A DNA stretch of 64,000 bases from Myxococcaceae bacterium. Its GTDB lineage: Bacteria; Myxococcota_A; Polyangia; Polyangiales; Ga0077539. Shown piece by piece: positions 1 through 8,382 of this stretch. How positions within the stretch are numbered: position 1 is the first letter of the stretch; each line of letters starts with the position of its first letter. The position numbers and the translations under genes were made by a program. The stretch is taken from NCBI GenBank assembly GCA_004297725.1, contig SCUS01000054.1, positions 1 through 64,000 of the forward strand. Reading direction: 5' to 3'. The notes beneath the pieces are model-generated. The model made no database searches, was not told the DNA's origin, and saw nothing but the letters and a program-made list of their open reading frames with translations.

Positions 1-1
1 C

Positions 2-334
2 TCCGACGAGCTCGGCGCGTGGCTGGTGGTGACCGACGACGGCGCGCGGCTGCGCCTCGCGGACGACGAGGCCGGCGAGCGTCTCTGGCTGACCGGCGAA
101 GAGGCCGCGCGAGAGCAGGCCCAGGCCGAGCGCGACCGAGCCCAGGCCGAGCGCGACCGAGCCCAGGCCGAGCGCGACCGAGCCCAGGCCGAGCGCGACC
201 GAGCCCAGGCCGAGCGGGCGCAAGCGCAGGCCGAACGCGCTCGGGCCGACGCGCTCGCCGAGCGGATCGCCGCCTTGGAGGCGCAGCTCGACGCCAGCGA
301 CGCGGCCCCACGCGGACCGTCCCCGGCGCGCTGA
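2..334 (+). CDS. Uma2-family (DUF820) protein, C-terminal part with heptad coiled coil
   Basis: The gene enters from the left edge already open, so only about 110 C-terminal residues are visible. The first residues (SDELGAWLVV, then LRLAD, then GERLWLTGEEAA) resemble the end of Uma2 proteins, which have a PD-(D/E)XK nuclease-like fold and unknown physiological role. The catalytic part lies outside the window. After this comes a charged helix built of AQAERDR heptads (about residues 40-75), a predicted coiled coil that could oligomerise the protein. It ends at TGA 332-334. Family assignment from the tail alone is moderate; a coiled-coil protein of another family is possible. Confidence 0.55.
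   Translation, partial: SDELGAWLVVTDDGARLRLADDEAGERLWLTGEEAAREQAQAERDRAQAERDRAQAERDRAQAERDRAQAERAQAQAERARADALAERIAALEAQLDASDAAPRGPSPAR
119..217 (+). repeat. 21-bp in-frame tandem repeat coding for a heptad coiled coil
   Basis: Four exact 21-bp units (119-202) and a fifth diverging unit encode AQAERDR repeats. The identity at synonymous positions points to recent slippage rather than old divergence. Copy number probably varies between strains. Confidence 0.9.
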
Positions 335-433
335 CCTGCACGGAGCGCTCATACCCCAATGCCCACCCTCCACGGTCACCCACCGCATTCCCCGGGGAGC
401 GGGACGGGGAATGTCCTTTGCTGCGATCGCGTG

Positions 434-462
434 TTGACCGGCGCGAGGGCGCGGCCTACTCC
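434..462 (+). promoter_or_regulatory. Candidate sigma-70-type promoter for recN
   Basis: TTGACC (434-439), a 17-nt spacer and TACTCC (457-462) lie 13 nt before the chosen recN ATG. Judged by eye only. No LexA-type palindrome was recognised here. Confidence 0.3.
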
Positions 463-475
463 GATCGATGCCGCG

Positions 476-2185
476 ATGCTGGTGACACTGCAGGTTAGGG
501 ATCTGGCGATCATCGACGAGGTCGAGGTCACCTTCGGGGAGGGGCTCAACGTGGTGACCGGCGAGACCGGCGCGGGGAAGAGCATCCTCATCGATGCCCT
601 CTCGCTCGTGCTGGGCGCGCGCGCCTCGGCGGCGGACATCGTGCGCACCGGGGCCACGCAGGCGGAGGTGACGGCGGTCTTCGCGGTGGCGGGCGACGAC
701 CCCCGGAGGCAGCGCTTCGAGGAGGCGGGCCTCGCCTGGGACGACGAGCTGGTGGTGCGCCGCATCGTCGGCAACGAGCGCACCGGCGGGCGCTCGAAGG
801 CCTACCTCAACGGGCGCATGGTCTCGCTGGCGCAGCTGGTGTCGCTCACCGCGGGCCTCGCGGACATCACCTCGCAGCACGACCAGCAGACGCTCACCGA
901 CCCGATGACGCACCTGCAGCTGCTCGACGCCTCGGCCTCGCTGGAGGGGGCGAGGGGGCGCATGGCGAAGGCCCACGCCGCCATGTCCGAGGCCACCAGG
1001 GCGCTCGAAGGGGTGCTGCGCACGCTGAGAGACCGCTCCGACCGGGAAGACCTGCTGAAGTTCCAGGCGAAGGAGATCGACGCGCTCAAGCTGGTCCCGG
1101 GGGTGGAGGAGCAGTGGGCGGCGGAGCGGGAGAAGCTGCGCCACGCCTCGAAGCTGGCCGACGGCACCACCGCCGCGGAGGAGACGCTCTACTCCCGCGA
1201 CGGCGCGGTGCTCGACGAGCTGGGCGCGGTGGTCGACGGGCTCACGAAGCTGGCCCAGGTCGACCCGACGCTGGGCGGTCCGCTCGAGCTGGTGAGCCAG
1301 GCGCGCACGCTGGTGCAGGAGGCCGCGAGAGAGCTGGGTCGCTACGGCCGCGCGGTGCGCTCCGACCCCGAGCGCCTCGCCGAGCTCGAAGAGCTGATGC
1401 AGTCGCTCTCGCGGGTGAAGCGCAAGTACGGATCGACCGTGGAGGAGGTGCTGGCCTTCCGCGCGAAGGTGGGCGTCGAGCTCTCGACGCTGGAGCAGGG
1501 CGAGGGCAAGATCGCCGAGCTCGAGGCCGCGGTGGAGGTCGCGAGGGCGAGGGCGCAGTCCGAGGCGAGGGCCCTCAGCGAGGCGAGGCGCGCGGCGGCG
1601 GTGAGGCTCGGGGCGGCCATCAGCCGCGAGCTGGAGACGCTCGGGATGGGCGGCGCGAGGGTGGTGGTCGACGTGGCCCACGCCTCGCCCGGAGGCGCCG
1701 AGCTGGTGGTCGACGGCGCGAGGCTGACCGCGGCGGGCATGGATCGGGTGGAGTTTCTCATCGCCCCCAACCGCGGCGAGGAGCCGAGGCCCTTGAGGAA
1801 GGTGGCCTCGGGCGGAGAGCTGTCTCGGGCGCTGCTGGCCATCAAGCGGGTGCTCACCGACGTGGGGCCGAGAACCTTCTATGTCTTCGACGAGGTCGAC
1901 GCGGGCGTCGGCGGCGCGGTGGCCGAGGTCATCGGCCAGAAGATCAAGCAGGTGGCCGGGCGTCACCAGGTGCTGTGCATCACCCACCTGCCGCAGATCG
2001 CGGTCTACGGCGACCGGCACTTCGTGGTGAGCAAGCGCGAGGTGGGCGAGCGCACCGCGTCGACGGTGAGGGCGCTGGGAGAGGCCGAGCGCATGGAGGA
2101 GGTCGCCCGGATGCTCGGGGGCATCAAGGTGACCGACCGCACCCGCGAGGCCGCCGCGGAGATGCTGCGCGCGGCTGTGGAATAG
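476..2185 (+). CDS. recN: DNA repair protein RecN
   Basis: RecN is an SMC-like ATPase that binds DNA ends and helps RecA-dependent double-strand break repair. At 569 residues this one has the usual length. The Walker A motif GETGAGKS is at residues 29-36. The middle is a long charged coiled coil. The ABC signature (ASGGELSR, about 443-451) and Walker B (FYVFDEVDAG, about 467-475) are near the C-terminus, followed by CITHLPQIA. The ATG at 476 is preferred because it places MLVTLQVRDLAI at the conserved N-terminus; the frame is open 39 codons further upstream but that part is not RecN-like. The RNase gene follows 27 bp later. Confidence 0.97.
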   Translation: MLVTLQVRDLAIIDEVEVTFGEGLNVVTGETGAGKSILIDALSLVLGARASAADIVRTGATQAEVTAVFAVAGDDPRRQRFEEAGLAWDDELVVRRIVGNERTGGRSKAYLNGRMVSLAQLVSLTAGLADITSQHDQQTLTDPMTHLQLLDASASLEGARGRMAKAHAAMSEATRALEGVLRTLRDRSDREDLLKFQAKEIDALKLVPGVEEQWAAEREKLRHASKLADGTTAAEETLYSRDGAVLDELGAVVDGLTKLAQVDPTLGGPLELVSQARTLVQEAARELGRYGRAVRSDPERLAELEELMQSLSRVKRKYGSTVEEVLAFRAKVGVELSTLEQGEGKIAELEAAVEVARARAQSEARALSEARRAAAVRLGAAISRELETLGMGGARVVVDVAHASPGGAELVVDGARLTAAGMDRVEFLIAPNRGEEPRPLRKVASGGELSRALLAIKRVLTDVGPRTFYVFDEVDAGVGGAVAEVIGQKIKQVAGRHQVLCITHLPQIAVYGDRHFVVSKREVGERTASTVRALGEAERMEEVARMLGGIKVTDRTREAAAEMLRAAVE

Positions 2186-2199
2186 GGGGTCTTCGGGGT

Positions 2200-2205
2200 T
2201 ACGCT
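2200..2205 (+). promoter_or_regulatory. -10-like TACGCT before the RNB gene
   Basis: TACGCT ends 7 nt before the GTG at 2213, and no Shine-Dalgarno sequence is present. This spacing fits a leaderless transcript starting at or near the GTG. Confidence 0.4.
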
Positions 2206-2212
2206 CCGGCGG

Positions 2213-3808
2213 GTGAACGACCCCCGCAAGCGCCTTGACGAGCTCGTCGACCGCCTCGGCATCCGACCCCCCGCCGATCCCGAGGTCGACGCCGAGGTCG
2301 CCGCCTGCATCGCCTCGCCGGGCCTCGACGACGGCCTCGTCGACGAGACCGCGGTCCCCTATGTGACCATCGACAACGAGGGCTCGCGCGACCTCGACCA
2401 GGCGCTGCACGTCACCCGCGAGGGCAGCTCCTTCACGCTGCGCTACGCCCTCGCCGACGCGTCGTACTACGCCCGGCCCGGCACCGCGCTCTGGCGCAGG
2501 GCGCTCGCCATGGGGTCGAGCTACTACCTGCCGGGCTTCGCGATCCCGATGCTGCCCGAGGCGCTCTCCGAGGGCATCGTCTCGCTCAACCCCGCGGTGC
2601 TTCGGCGCGCGGTGGTGTTCACGCTGCGCGTCGACGCGGAGGGGCGCTGCGTGGAGGCGCGCGTCCACCGGGCAAGGATCTTCAGCCGCGCGAAGCTCTC
2701 CTACGAGGGCGTGCAGCGGTGGTTCGACGCGGGCTGCTCGGGCGACCCCCGCTGCGACGCGCCGGAGGTGAGCGAGTCGCTGCTGGCCTTCGCGGCGCTG
2801 GGCACGCTGCGCATCGCGGAGGCGGCCTCCCGGGGCGTGCTTCCGCTGCAGCGCTACGAGGCCGAGGTCGACCTCGACCCGAACGACCCCGGCAGGCTCA
2901 TGGCGGTGGCCCGCGACCGCAACGACGTGGAGCGCTGGAACGAGCAGGTCTCGCTGCTCTGCAACATGGAGGGCGCGAAGATGCTGCAGTCGCTCGGCCA
3001 CTCCGACGAGGACGTGCAGGCGGTGTATCGGGTGCACCTCCCGCCGCTGGACGTGCGGCTGGCGGAGCTGGAGGAGATCCTCCGCGCGCTGGCCGAGCGC
3101 CGGGGCCTGGAGGACCGCTGGCGCTGGCGCAGGGGGCGCCACGACCTCGCGGCCTGGATGGGCGGACTGCCCGGGGGAGAGCTCACCGCGAGGCTCTCCC
3201 AGGCGGTGCAGCGGCAGGTCCGGTACACCTACCGGGCGTCGGAGTTTCAGGCGAGGAGCGGGCCTCACCACGCGCTGGGCGTCGACGGGTACTCGAGGAT
3301 GTCGGCGCCGATGAGGGAGGCCGTCGGGGTGTTCTCGCACAAGGAGCTGCTGGAGGGGCTCAAGCTGGTGGCGCCGCGCTCGCGCCAGGAGGACCTCGTC
3401 ACCCGGGAGGCGGTGATCGCCACCGCCAACGAGGCGAGGCGGCGGCAGGGCGAGATCGACAAGGCCGTCGACCTGCTGGTGCTGGAGCAGCTCCTGGGCG
3501 ACGACCTCGCGCTGGAGCCCGCGCGTCGGCCGTGGCGCTCGGGCACCGTCGTGGGGGTGCGTCCGTCGCGGGTCTACGTGGCGCTCGACGGGTGCGCGGT
3601 CGACCTCAAGGTCTACGTCGTCGACCTGGAGAGCATCTACGGCACCGCCTACCGGGAGGACCATCGGGTGGCGCTGCTCCCCGAGGCGACCGACCGCGGG
3701 GCGCCGGCCTTCGTGATGGGTGACCCCGTCGAGGCGCAGGCAGAGCGCTGGGAGGGCGGGCGGTCGAGGTTCGTGATCCACCTGCGGCCGGCGCAGGCGA
3801 AGGGTTGA
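2213..3808 (+). CDS. RNB-domain exoribonuclease (RNase II/R family)
   Basis: A processive 3'-to-5' exoribonuclease of the RNase II/R superfamily, 531 residues. The RNB catalytic core covers about residues 45-380. YVTIDNEGSRDLDQAL (about 50-65) carries the acidic metal ligands, followed by ALADASYYARPG, YLPGFAIPMLPEALS and LRIAEAASRGVLPL. The C-terminal 80 residues look like a small OB/S1-type domain. There is no long N-terminal cold-shock region, so this is one of the short RNB proteins rather than canonical RNase R. GTG start. In cells it probably degrades mRNA and structured RNA. The lipoprotein gene downstream starts 13 bp later. Confidence 0.9.
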   Translation: MNDPRKRLDELVDRLGIRPPADPEVDAEVAACIASPGLDDGLVDETAVPYVTIDNEGSRDLDQALHVTREGSSFTLRYALADASYYARPGTALWRRALAMGSSYYLPGFAIPMLPEALSEGIVSLNPAVLRRAVVFTLRVDAEGRCVEARVHRARIFSRAKLSYEGVQRWFDAGCSGDPRCDAPEVSESLLAFAALGTLRIAEAASRGVLPLQRYEAEVDLDPNDPGRLMAVARDRNDVERWNEQVSLLCNMEGAKMLQSLGHSDEDVQAVYRVHLPPLDVRLAELEEILRALAERRGLEDRWRWRRGRHDLAAWMGGLPGGELTARLSQAVQRQVRYTYRASEFQARSGPHHALGVDGYSRMSAPMREAVGVFSHKELLEGLKLVAPRSRQEDLVTREAVIATANEARRRQGEIDKAVDLLVLEQLLGDDLALEPARRPWRSGTVVGVRPSRVYVALDGCAVDLKVYVVDLESIYGTAYREDHRVALLPEATDRGAPAFVMGDPVEAQAERWEGGRSRFVIHLRPAQAKG

Positions 3809-3821
3809 GGGGAGAGCAACG

Positions 3822-5846
3822 GTGTCGATGCGAAGGCTGAACGTCTCGTGGTGTCTCCTGCTGGGCGCGCTCTCCTGCGCCGCCCGTCCCCCCGCCGGCC
3901 CCACCGCGACCACGTCGCGGAGCGCCGGGGAGTCCTCCTCGGCGGCGCTGCCGGGCTACGCCGCGGAGGTCCCCTCGGCGCTGCTGCCCGGTGCGGAGCC
4001 GCGGGCGATGCGGGACGCCGAGCGCGTCCCGGTGGGGGCCTCGCCGGTGCGGGGGCGCGCCGACGCGCTGGTGACGGTGGTGATCTTCAGCGACTTCCAG
4101 TGCCCCTTCTGCGCCCGCGTGGGCCCTACCCTCGCGGCCCTCTCGGAGCGCTACGGCGACGACATCCGCTTCGTCTGGAAGAACAACCCGCTCCCCTTCC
4201 ATGACCGCGCCCGCCCCGCCGCGGAGGCCGCCATGGTGGTCTACGCCAAGGCCGGCCCGGAGGCCTTCTGGCGCTTCCACGACGCCCTCTTCGAGGGCCG
4301 CGGCCGCCTGAGCGACGAGGGCCTCGAGGACGCCGCCGAGCAGGTCGGCGTGACCCGCGAGGTGCTGCGCCACGAGCTCGCGACGGGCGCCTACCGCGCC
4401 GCGGTGGAGGCCGACATGGCCCTGGCGCAGCGGCTCGGCGCTGGGGGCACGCCCAACTTCTTCATCAACGGCACGCAGCTCGTCGGGGCGCTGCCCCTCG
4501 AGCGCTACGTCGCCGTGATCGACCCGGTGCTCGCGCTCGCCCGCGCCATCACCCCTCGGGAGTCCGCGTACGCCGTGATGGTCGCCAACCCGGTGCCCGG
4601 CCCCGAGGAGCCGCGCCCCTCGGCCCCGGCGGCCCCGCCGCGCCGCCCGCCCCTCCCCGACCCCTCGCAGGTGCTCCGCGTCCGAGCCTCCGGCGCCCCG
4701 TCGCGAGGGCCCGCCACCGCGCTGGTCACCATGGTGGTCTTCAGCGATTTCCAGTGCCCCTTCTGCTCCCGGGTCAACCCCACCGTCGCGGCGATGCGAG
4801 CCCGCTACGGCAACGACCTGAGGGTGGTCTTCCGGCACCAGCCGCTGGCGTTTCACTCCGACGCCCGCCCCGCCGCGGAGGCCGCGATGGAGGCCTTCGC
4901 CCAGCGCGGAAACGCCGGCTTCTGGCGCATGCACGACCTGCTCTTCGCCAACCAGCGGGCGCTGGGGCGCGCCGACCTGGAGCGCTACGCCCGCGCCGTG
5001 GGGCTCGACCTGCGGAGGTTCCGCTCGGCGCTCGACCAGCACACCCACGAGGCCGCCATCGCCGCCGACGCGGCCATGGCCGCGGGCCTCGAGGCCACCG
5101 GCACGCCGCACTTCTTCATCAACGGCCAGCGCATCGCCGGGGCGCAGCCCGAGGCCGTCTTCGCGGAGCGCATCGAGTCCGCGCGCACCGCCGCCCTCGC
5201 GTACCTCGCCGCGCACCCGGGCCTGACCCGGGCGCGCTACTACGACGCCCTCATGGCCACGGCGGACACCGCCGTGCGCCGCGTCGCCCGCCCCTCCGAC
5301 GACCCCGACCACGTCTACACGGTGGCCGCCAACCCCGAGGCCCCCGCCTTCGGAGCGGTGCAGGCGCGCGTGGTCATCGAGCACTTCACCGACTTCCAGT
5401 GCCCCTTCTGCGCTCGGGTCGCGCCGACCATCGCGCAGATCCGAGAGCGCTACGGCGACCGGGTGCGCTTCCGGTGGCGGCACTACCCGCTGGCCTTCCA
5501 CCAGCACGCGATGCTGGCGGCGGAGGCGGCGCAGGAGGCCTTCGTGCAGCAGGGCAACGACGGCTTCGACCGCTACCGCGACGCGCTCTTCGCCAACCAG
5601 CAGAACCTCGAGCCCGCGGACCTCGAGCGCTACGCCCGGGACCAGGGCCTCGACCTCGCGCGCTTCCGCGACGCCCTCGACCGGCACGTGCACCAGGCGA
5701 CGATCCGCCGGGACATGGCCGCGGCCAACGCGACCGGCGCGGAGATCGGGACGCCCGCGTTCTTCATCGGGGGACGCTTCGTCGCGGGGGCGCTGCCCTT
5801 CGCGGAGTTCGAGCGGCGCATCGACGCGGCCCTCGCGGCGCCGTAG
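3822..5846 (+). CDS. Lipoprotein with three tandem DsbA-like thioredoxin domains
   Basis: A 674-residue secreted protein. The N-terminus (LLLGALSC) is a lipoprotein signal with a probable lipidated Cys. Three homologous DsbA/thioredoxin-fold domains follow (about 75-240, 290-450, 505-670), each with the same active site CPFC (C94/C97, C312/C315, C527/C530) in the context SDFQCPFC or TDFQCPFC. Each also carries the distal cis-Pro region (GTPNFFIN, GTPHFFIN, GTPAFFIG). Single-domain relatives are disulphide oxidoreductases or thiol reductases of the periplasm. GTG at 3822 follows a GGGAGAG ribosome site. Three active copies in one chain is unusual; Pro-rich linkers separate them. Confidence 0.92.
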   Translation: MSMRRLNVSWCLLLGALSCAARPPAGPTATTSRSAGESSSAALPGYAAEVPSALLPGAEPRAMRDAERVPVGASPVRGRADALVTVVIFSDFQCPFCARVGPTLAALSERYGDDIRFVWKNNPLPFHDRARPAAEAAMVVYAKAGPEAFWRFHDALFEGRGRLSDEGLEDAAEQVGVTREVLRHELATGAYRAAVEADMALAQRLGAGGTPNFFINGTQLVGALPLERYVAVIDPVLALARAITPRESAYAVMVANPVPGPEEPRPSAPAAPPRRPPLPDPSQVLRVRASGAPSRGPATALVTMVVFSDFQCPFCSRVNPTVAAMRARYGNDLRVVFRHQPLAFHSDARPAAEAAMEAFAQRGNAGFWRMHDLLFANQRALGRADLERYARAVGLDLRRFRSALDQHTHEAAIAADAAMAAGLEATGTPHFFINGQRIAGAQPEAVFAERIESARTAALAYLAAHPGLTRARYYDALMATADTAVRRVARPSDDPDHVYTVAANPEAPAFGAVQARVVIEHFTDFQCPFCARVAPTIAQIRERYGDRVRFRWRHYPLAFHQHAMLAAEAAQEAFVQQGNDGFDRYRDALFANQQNLEPADLERYARDQGLDLARFRDALDRHVHQATIRRDMAAANATGAEIGTPAFFIGGRFVAGALPFAEFERRIDAALAAP

Positions 5847-5855
5847 CGGGCGCCG

Positions 5856-6356
5856 TCAGGGAGCGGCGGCGTCGGCGGAGACCGCGGCGTCGGGCGAGGC
5901 GATCATCACCTGGGCGAAGCAGTGGCGCTGGAGCACCGGCAGCAGGTTGCGGCAGCGCATCGAGGGCTCACCCGGCGCCGACTGCGGGCCGTTGAAGGCC
6001 GCGCAGCGGGTGTTGATCCACTGCGAGGTGCCCATGAAGTCCTGCGGGGCGGGGACGCCCACGCAGAGGTCCGGCGTGCGCGAGGCCGCGGAGAGGCAGG
6101 TCGAGGTGAAGGTCTGCACCGCGAGCTGGCACTGGATGCCCGGGCAGGCCTGCACGCGGCTCATGCCCTCGTTGATGCAGTCGCCCTGGGAGTGCGTGCG
6201 GGCCCAGGCGCGGGCCTCGACCGACTGGCGCTGCGCCTCCTGCACCACCTCGCCGAACTTCTGCTTCCCGAAGCGGGCGAGCAGCACCGAGCCGACCAGG
6301 CACGCCAGGATGAAGATCCCGACGATCGCCAGAATGATCTTTGCGGTCTTTCCCAT
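5856..6356 (-). CDS. Single-pass membrane protein with eight-Cys extracytoplasmic domain
   Basis: 166 residues, family not recognised. The N-terminus is MGKTAKIILAIVG followed by one hydrophobic helix (about 6-28), so it is probably anchored with the C-terminus outside. The rest has eight cysteines (GDC, QAC, IQC, STC, DLC, TRC, MRC, RHC), consistent with four disulphides, and ends in an Ala/Asp-rich tail. It converges on the triple DsbA lipoprotein gene with only 9 bp between stops. An oxidase partner is an attractive but unproven idea. Confidence 0.75.
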   Translation of the reverse strand: MGKTAKIILAIVGIFILACLVGSVLLARFGKQKFGEVVQEAQRQSVEARAWARTHSQGDCINEGMSRVQACPGIQCQLAVQTFTSTCLSAASRTPDLCVGVPAPQDFMGTSQWINTRCAAFNGPQSAPGEPSMRCRNLLPVLQRHCFAQVMIASPDAAVSADAAAP

Positions 6357-6441
6357 GAGCGTCCCTCCGGGCGACGCGGTAGCCCGCGCGCCGCCCCGCC
6401 GTCAACCGGCCCGCCGCGCTCCCGTCCATCGCAGCGGAGGC

Positions 6442-6471
6442 TTGACACTGCTCCGACCCGCCGCCTAGCGT
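6442..6471 (+). promoter_or_regulatory. Candidate promoter for the 6,484 gene
   Basis: TTGACA (6442-6447), an 18-nt spacer and TAGCGT (6466-6471), 12 nt before the GTG start. This is one of the few places in the window with a near-consensus -35 element. Confidence 0.45.
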
Positions 6472-6483
6472 GCCGCCACGATC

Positions 6484-7971
6484 GTGCGACGAAACACGGC
6501 TCTTTTCGCTGCGGCGCTGTGGACGTCCGCCGGGGTTGCGAGCGCGCAGGAGGCCGACACGCCCTCCTCCGGGCCGCTGCATCTTCACTCGGAGACCGCG
6601 CGCATCGTCGACGTGGTCGACTCCTTCGACGCCGGGAGCCAGTTCAGCCTGAGGCTCACCGCGGGCTACCAGTTTCAGCGCCGCGACCTGCGCGTGCAGC
6701 GCGAGATGCGGGTGAGCAACCCGGGCACCAGCCTCGGCGTCCCTCAGTACGGCGACGTCGCGGACTACACCCGCAGCACGCACACCCTGCTCGTCAACGC
6801 CGAGGTCGGGCTCTTCCACGACCTCGCGTTCACCTTCGGGCTGCCCCTCGTGCTCTCCGACGCGCGCAAGCTGCGGCCCCCGAGCGGGGTCTCCGTCGAC
6901 AGCGCCCGCGCCGCCCTCGCCGACGGCTGGACCGAGGGGGCCGGCACTCCCCGCGCCACCTACCTCTTCGACCCCAGCTTCGACAGCCCCGAGCGCTCGG
7001 GCATCGACCAGGTGTCCCTCGGGCTGCAGTGGTCGATCTTCAACCAGCAGCGCGACCGCAACCGCCCCACCTGGACGCTCTCCTTCCAGTGGCGCCCGCC
7101 GGTCGGCTCGCTGATGCGCCCCTGCCGCCAGACCGCCACGGGCACCTTCTGCCCCGAGGCCTCCAGCGTCCCGGAGACGCCCGCCAGCGGCAACACCGCG
7201 CCCGCCGCCGCCGCCCGCTCGGCGCCCGCCAACCCCGACCCGGGCATCTCCCGCGGGCTCCACGGCGTGTACTTCCAGACCATGGTCGCCCGGCGCCTCG
7301 GGTACGTCGAACCCTACGCGGGCCTCGATTTCCTCGCGGAGTTCCCGATCCGCGACAGCGCCTTCCGCTACGCCGACACGCCCCTCGGGCAGCTCTCCAA
7401 CTTCCCGCCCATCGTCGGCACCCTCACCGCGGGCATGGAGATCATCCCCTGGGAGAACCGCGAGACCTGGCAGCGCCTGCTCATCGACCTGCGCTTCCGC
7501 GGCGCGTACTACTCCCCGGGCCGCGATTACTCCGCCCTGTATGACGCCCTCGGCTCGTCGCTGAGCCGGCCGCTCAACCTCCCGGGCTGCCCCTCCAACG
7601 CGCGAGGCGCCGACGGCACCTGCCAGGCCGAGCGCAACGTGTACTTCGACGGGCTCACCACCACCGCCTCGCACGTCGTCCTCGGCGGCAGCGCGATGGT
7701 GTCCGTGCAGCCTGCGAAGTTCCTTCGCTTCACCCTGGGCGCGGCCTTCGCGTGGACCTCGCCGCACACCATCACCAACACCGACGCGTGCAACCCGGGC
7801 CAGACCGTCCCGGCGGACCACCCCGAGTGGCGCGGCGGCTGCCAGGGCAACAGCTCCCCCGACCCGACGCACCGCCCGGTCATCGACTCCGCCGGCGGTC
7901 GCTTCCGCAGCACCAACGACCTCACCTGGGATTTCTACGCCGCCATCGCGCTCACCCCGCGCATCTGGTAG
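6484..7971 (+). CDS. Probable outer-membrane beta-barrel protein
   Basis: 495 residues with a clear signal peptide (cleavage after ...AGVASAQ) and a C-terminus ending in ALTPRIW, an aromatic terminal residue typical of barrel proteins recognised by the BAM complex. The body alternates short hydrophobic and aromatic strands (FSLRLTAGYQF, DLAFTFGLPLVL, LRFTLGAAFAW). Two Cys-containing loops are present. GTG start at 6484. No family was recognised; a porin or transporter-like barrel is the best guess. It is convergent with the small lipoprotein gene that ends at 7975. Confidence 0.7.
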   Translation: MRRNTALFAAALWTSAGVASAQEADTPSSGPLHLHSETARIVDVVDSFDAGSQFSLRLTAGYQFQRRDLRVQREMRVSNPGTSLGVPQYGDVADYTRSTHTLLVNAEVGLFHDLAFTFGLPLVLSDARKLRPPSGVSVDSARAALADGWTEGAGTPRATYLFDPSFDSPERSGIDQVSLGLQWSIFNQQRDRNRPTWTLSFQWRPPVGSLMRPCRQTATGTFCPEASSVPETPASGNTAPAAAARSAPANPDPGISRGLHGVYFQTMVARRLGYVEPYAGLDFLAEFPIRDSAFRYADTPLGQLSNFPPIVGTLTAGMEIIPWENRETWQRLLIDLRFRGAYYSPGRDYSALYDALGSSLSRPLNLPGCPSNARGADGTCQAERNVYFDGLTTTASHVVLGGSAMVSVQPAKFLRFTLGAAFAWTSPHTITNTDACNPGQTVPADHPEWRGGCQGNSSPDPTHRPVIDSAGGRFRSTNDLTWDFYAAIALTPRIW

Positions 7972-7974
7972 CGC

Positions 7975-8382
7975 TCACATCGACAGGTTGGCCACGCACA
8001 CCCGGTCGGCCCCGGCGTCCGGGCGCAGCGCCCGGCAGACCGTCCCGGGGCGGCAGTCGCCGTCCACCGAGCACGCGCGCAGGCAGCGCCCGGCGAGCCC
8101 TCCGTCCGCCGCGCCGCCGTCGGCCACCACCGCCACGCCGCTCACGCAGACCCCCGCGAGCCCGGGGCAGTTGCGGTCGACGGTGCAGGGCAGGGTGCAG
8201 AGCGTCGCAGGCGCCCCGGTGGTGCTCGCCGTGACGCGGTCGCAGCGGGTCTCCAGCCCGCAGAGCTCGTCGGAGACGCAGCGCCCGTAGCTGAGCGGGG
8301 GATCGTACTGATCCGCGCACGCGGCCGGCAGGAGGGCCAGGAGCATCGGGAGGAAGGGGCGCATCGCAGCGGGGAGCATCAC
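7975..8382 (-). CDS. Small Cys-rich lipoprotein
   Basis: 135 residues. A signal sequence with lipobox LPAAC marks a lipid-anchored protein. The mature part has Cys motifs such as CVSDELCGLETRC, CTVDRNCPGLAGVC and CSVDGDCRPGTVC, a pattern common in myxobacterial surface proteins. The start is GTG 8382 (then ATG 8379), and it overlaps the metallophosphoesterase stop by 4 bp (GTGA), so the two are co-transcribed and probably translationally coupled. Function unknown. Confidence 0.75.
   Translation of the reverse strand: MMLPAAMRPFLPMLLALLPAACADQYDPPLSYGRCVSDELCGLETRCDRVTASTTGAPATLCTLPCTVDRNCPGLAGVCVSGVAVVADGGAADGGLAGRCLRACSVDGDCRPGTVCRALRPDAGADRVCVANLSM

Noticed and set aside
3606..5693. 695-codon open frame antisense to the triple DsbA gene
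   Set aside because: Shadow frame; it echoes the three-fold repeat of the real gene.
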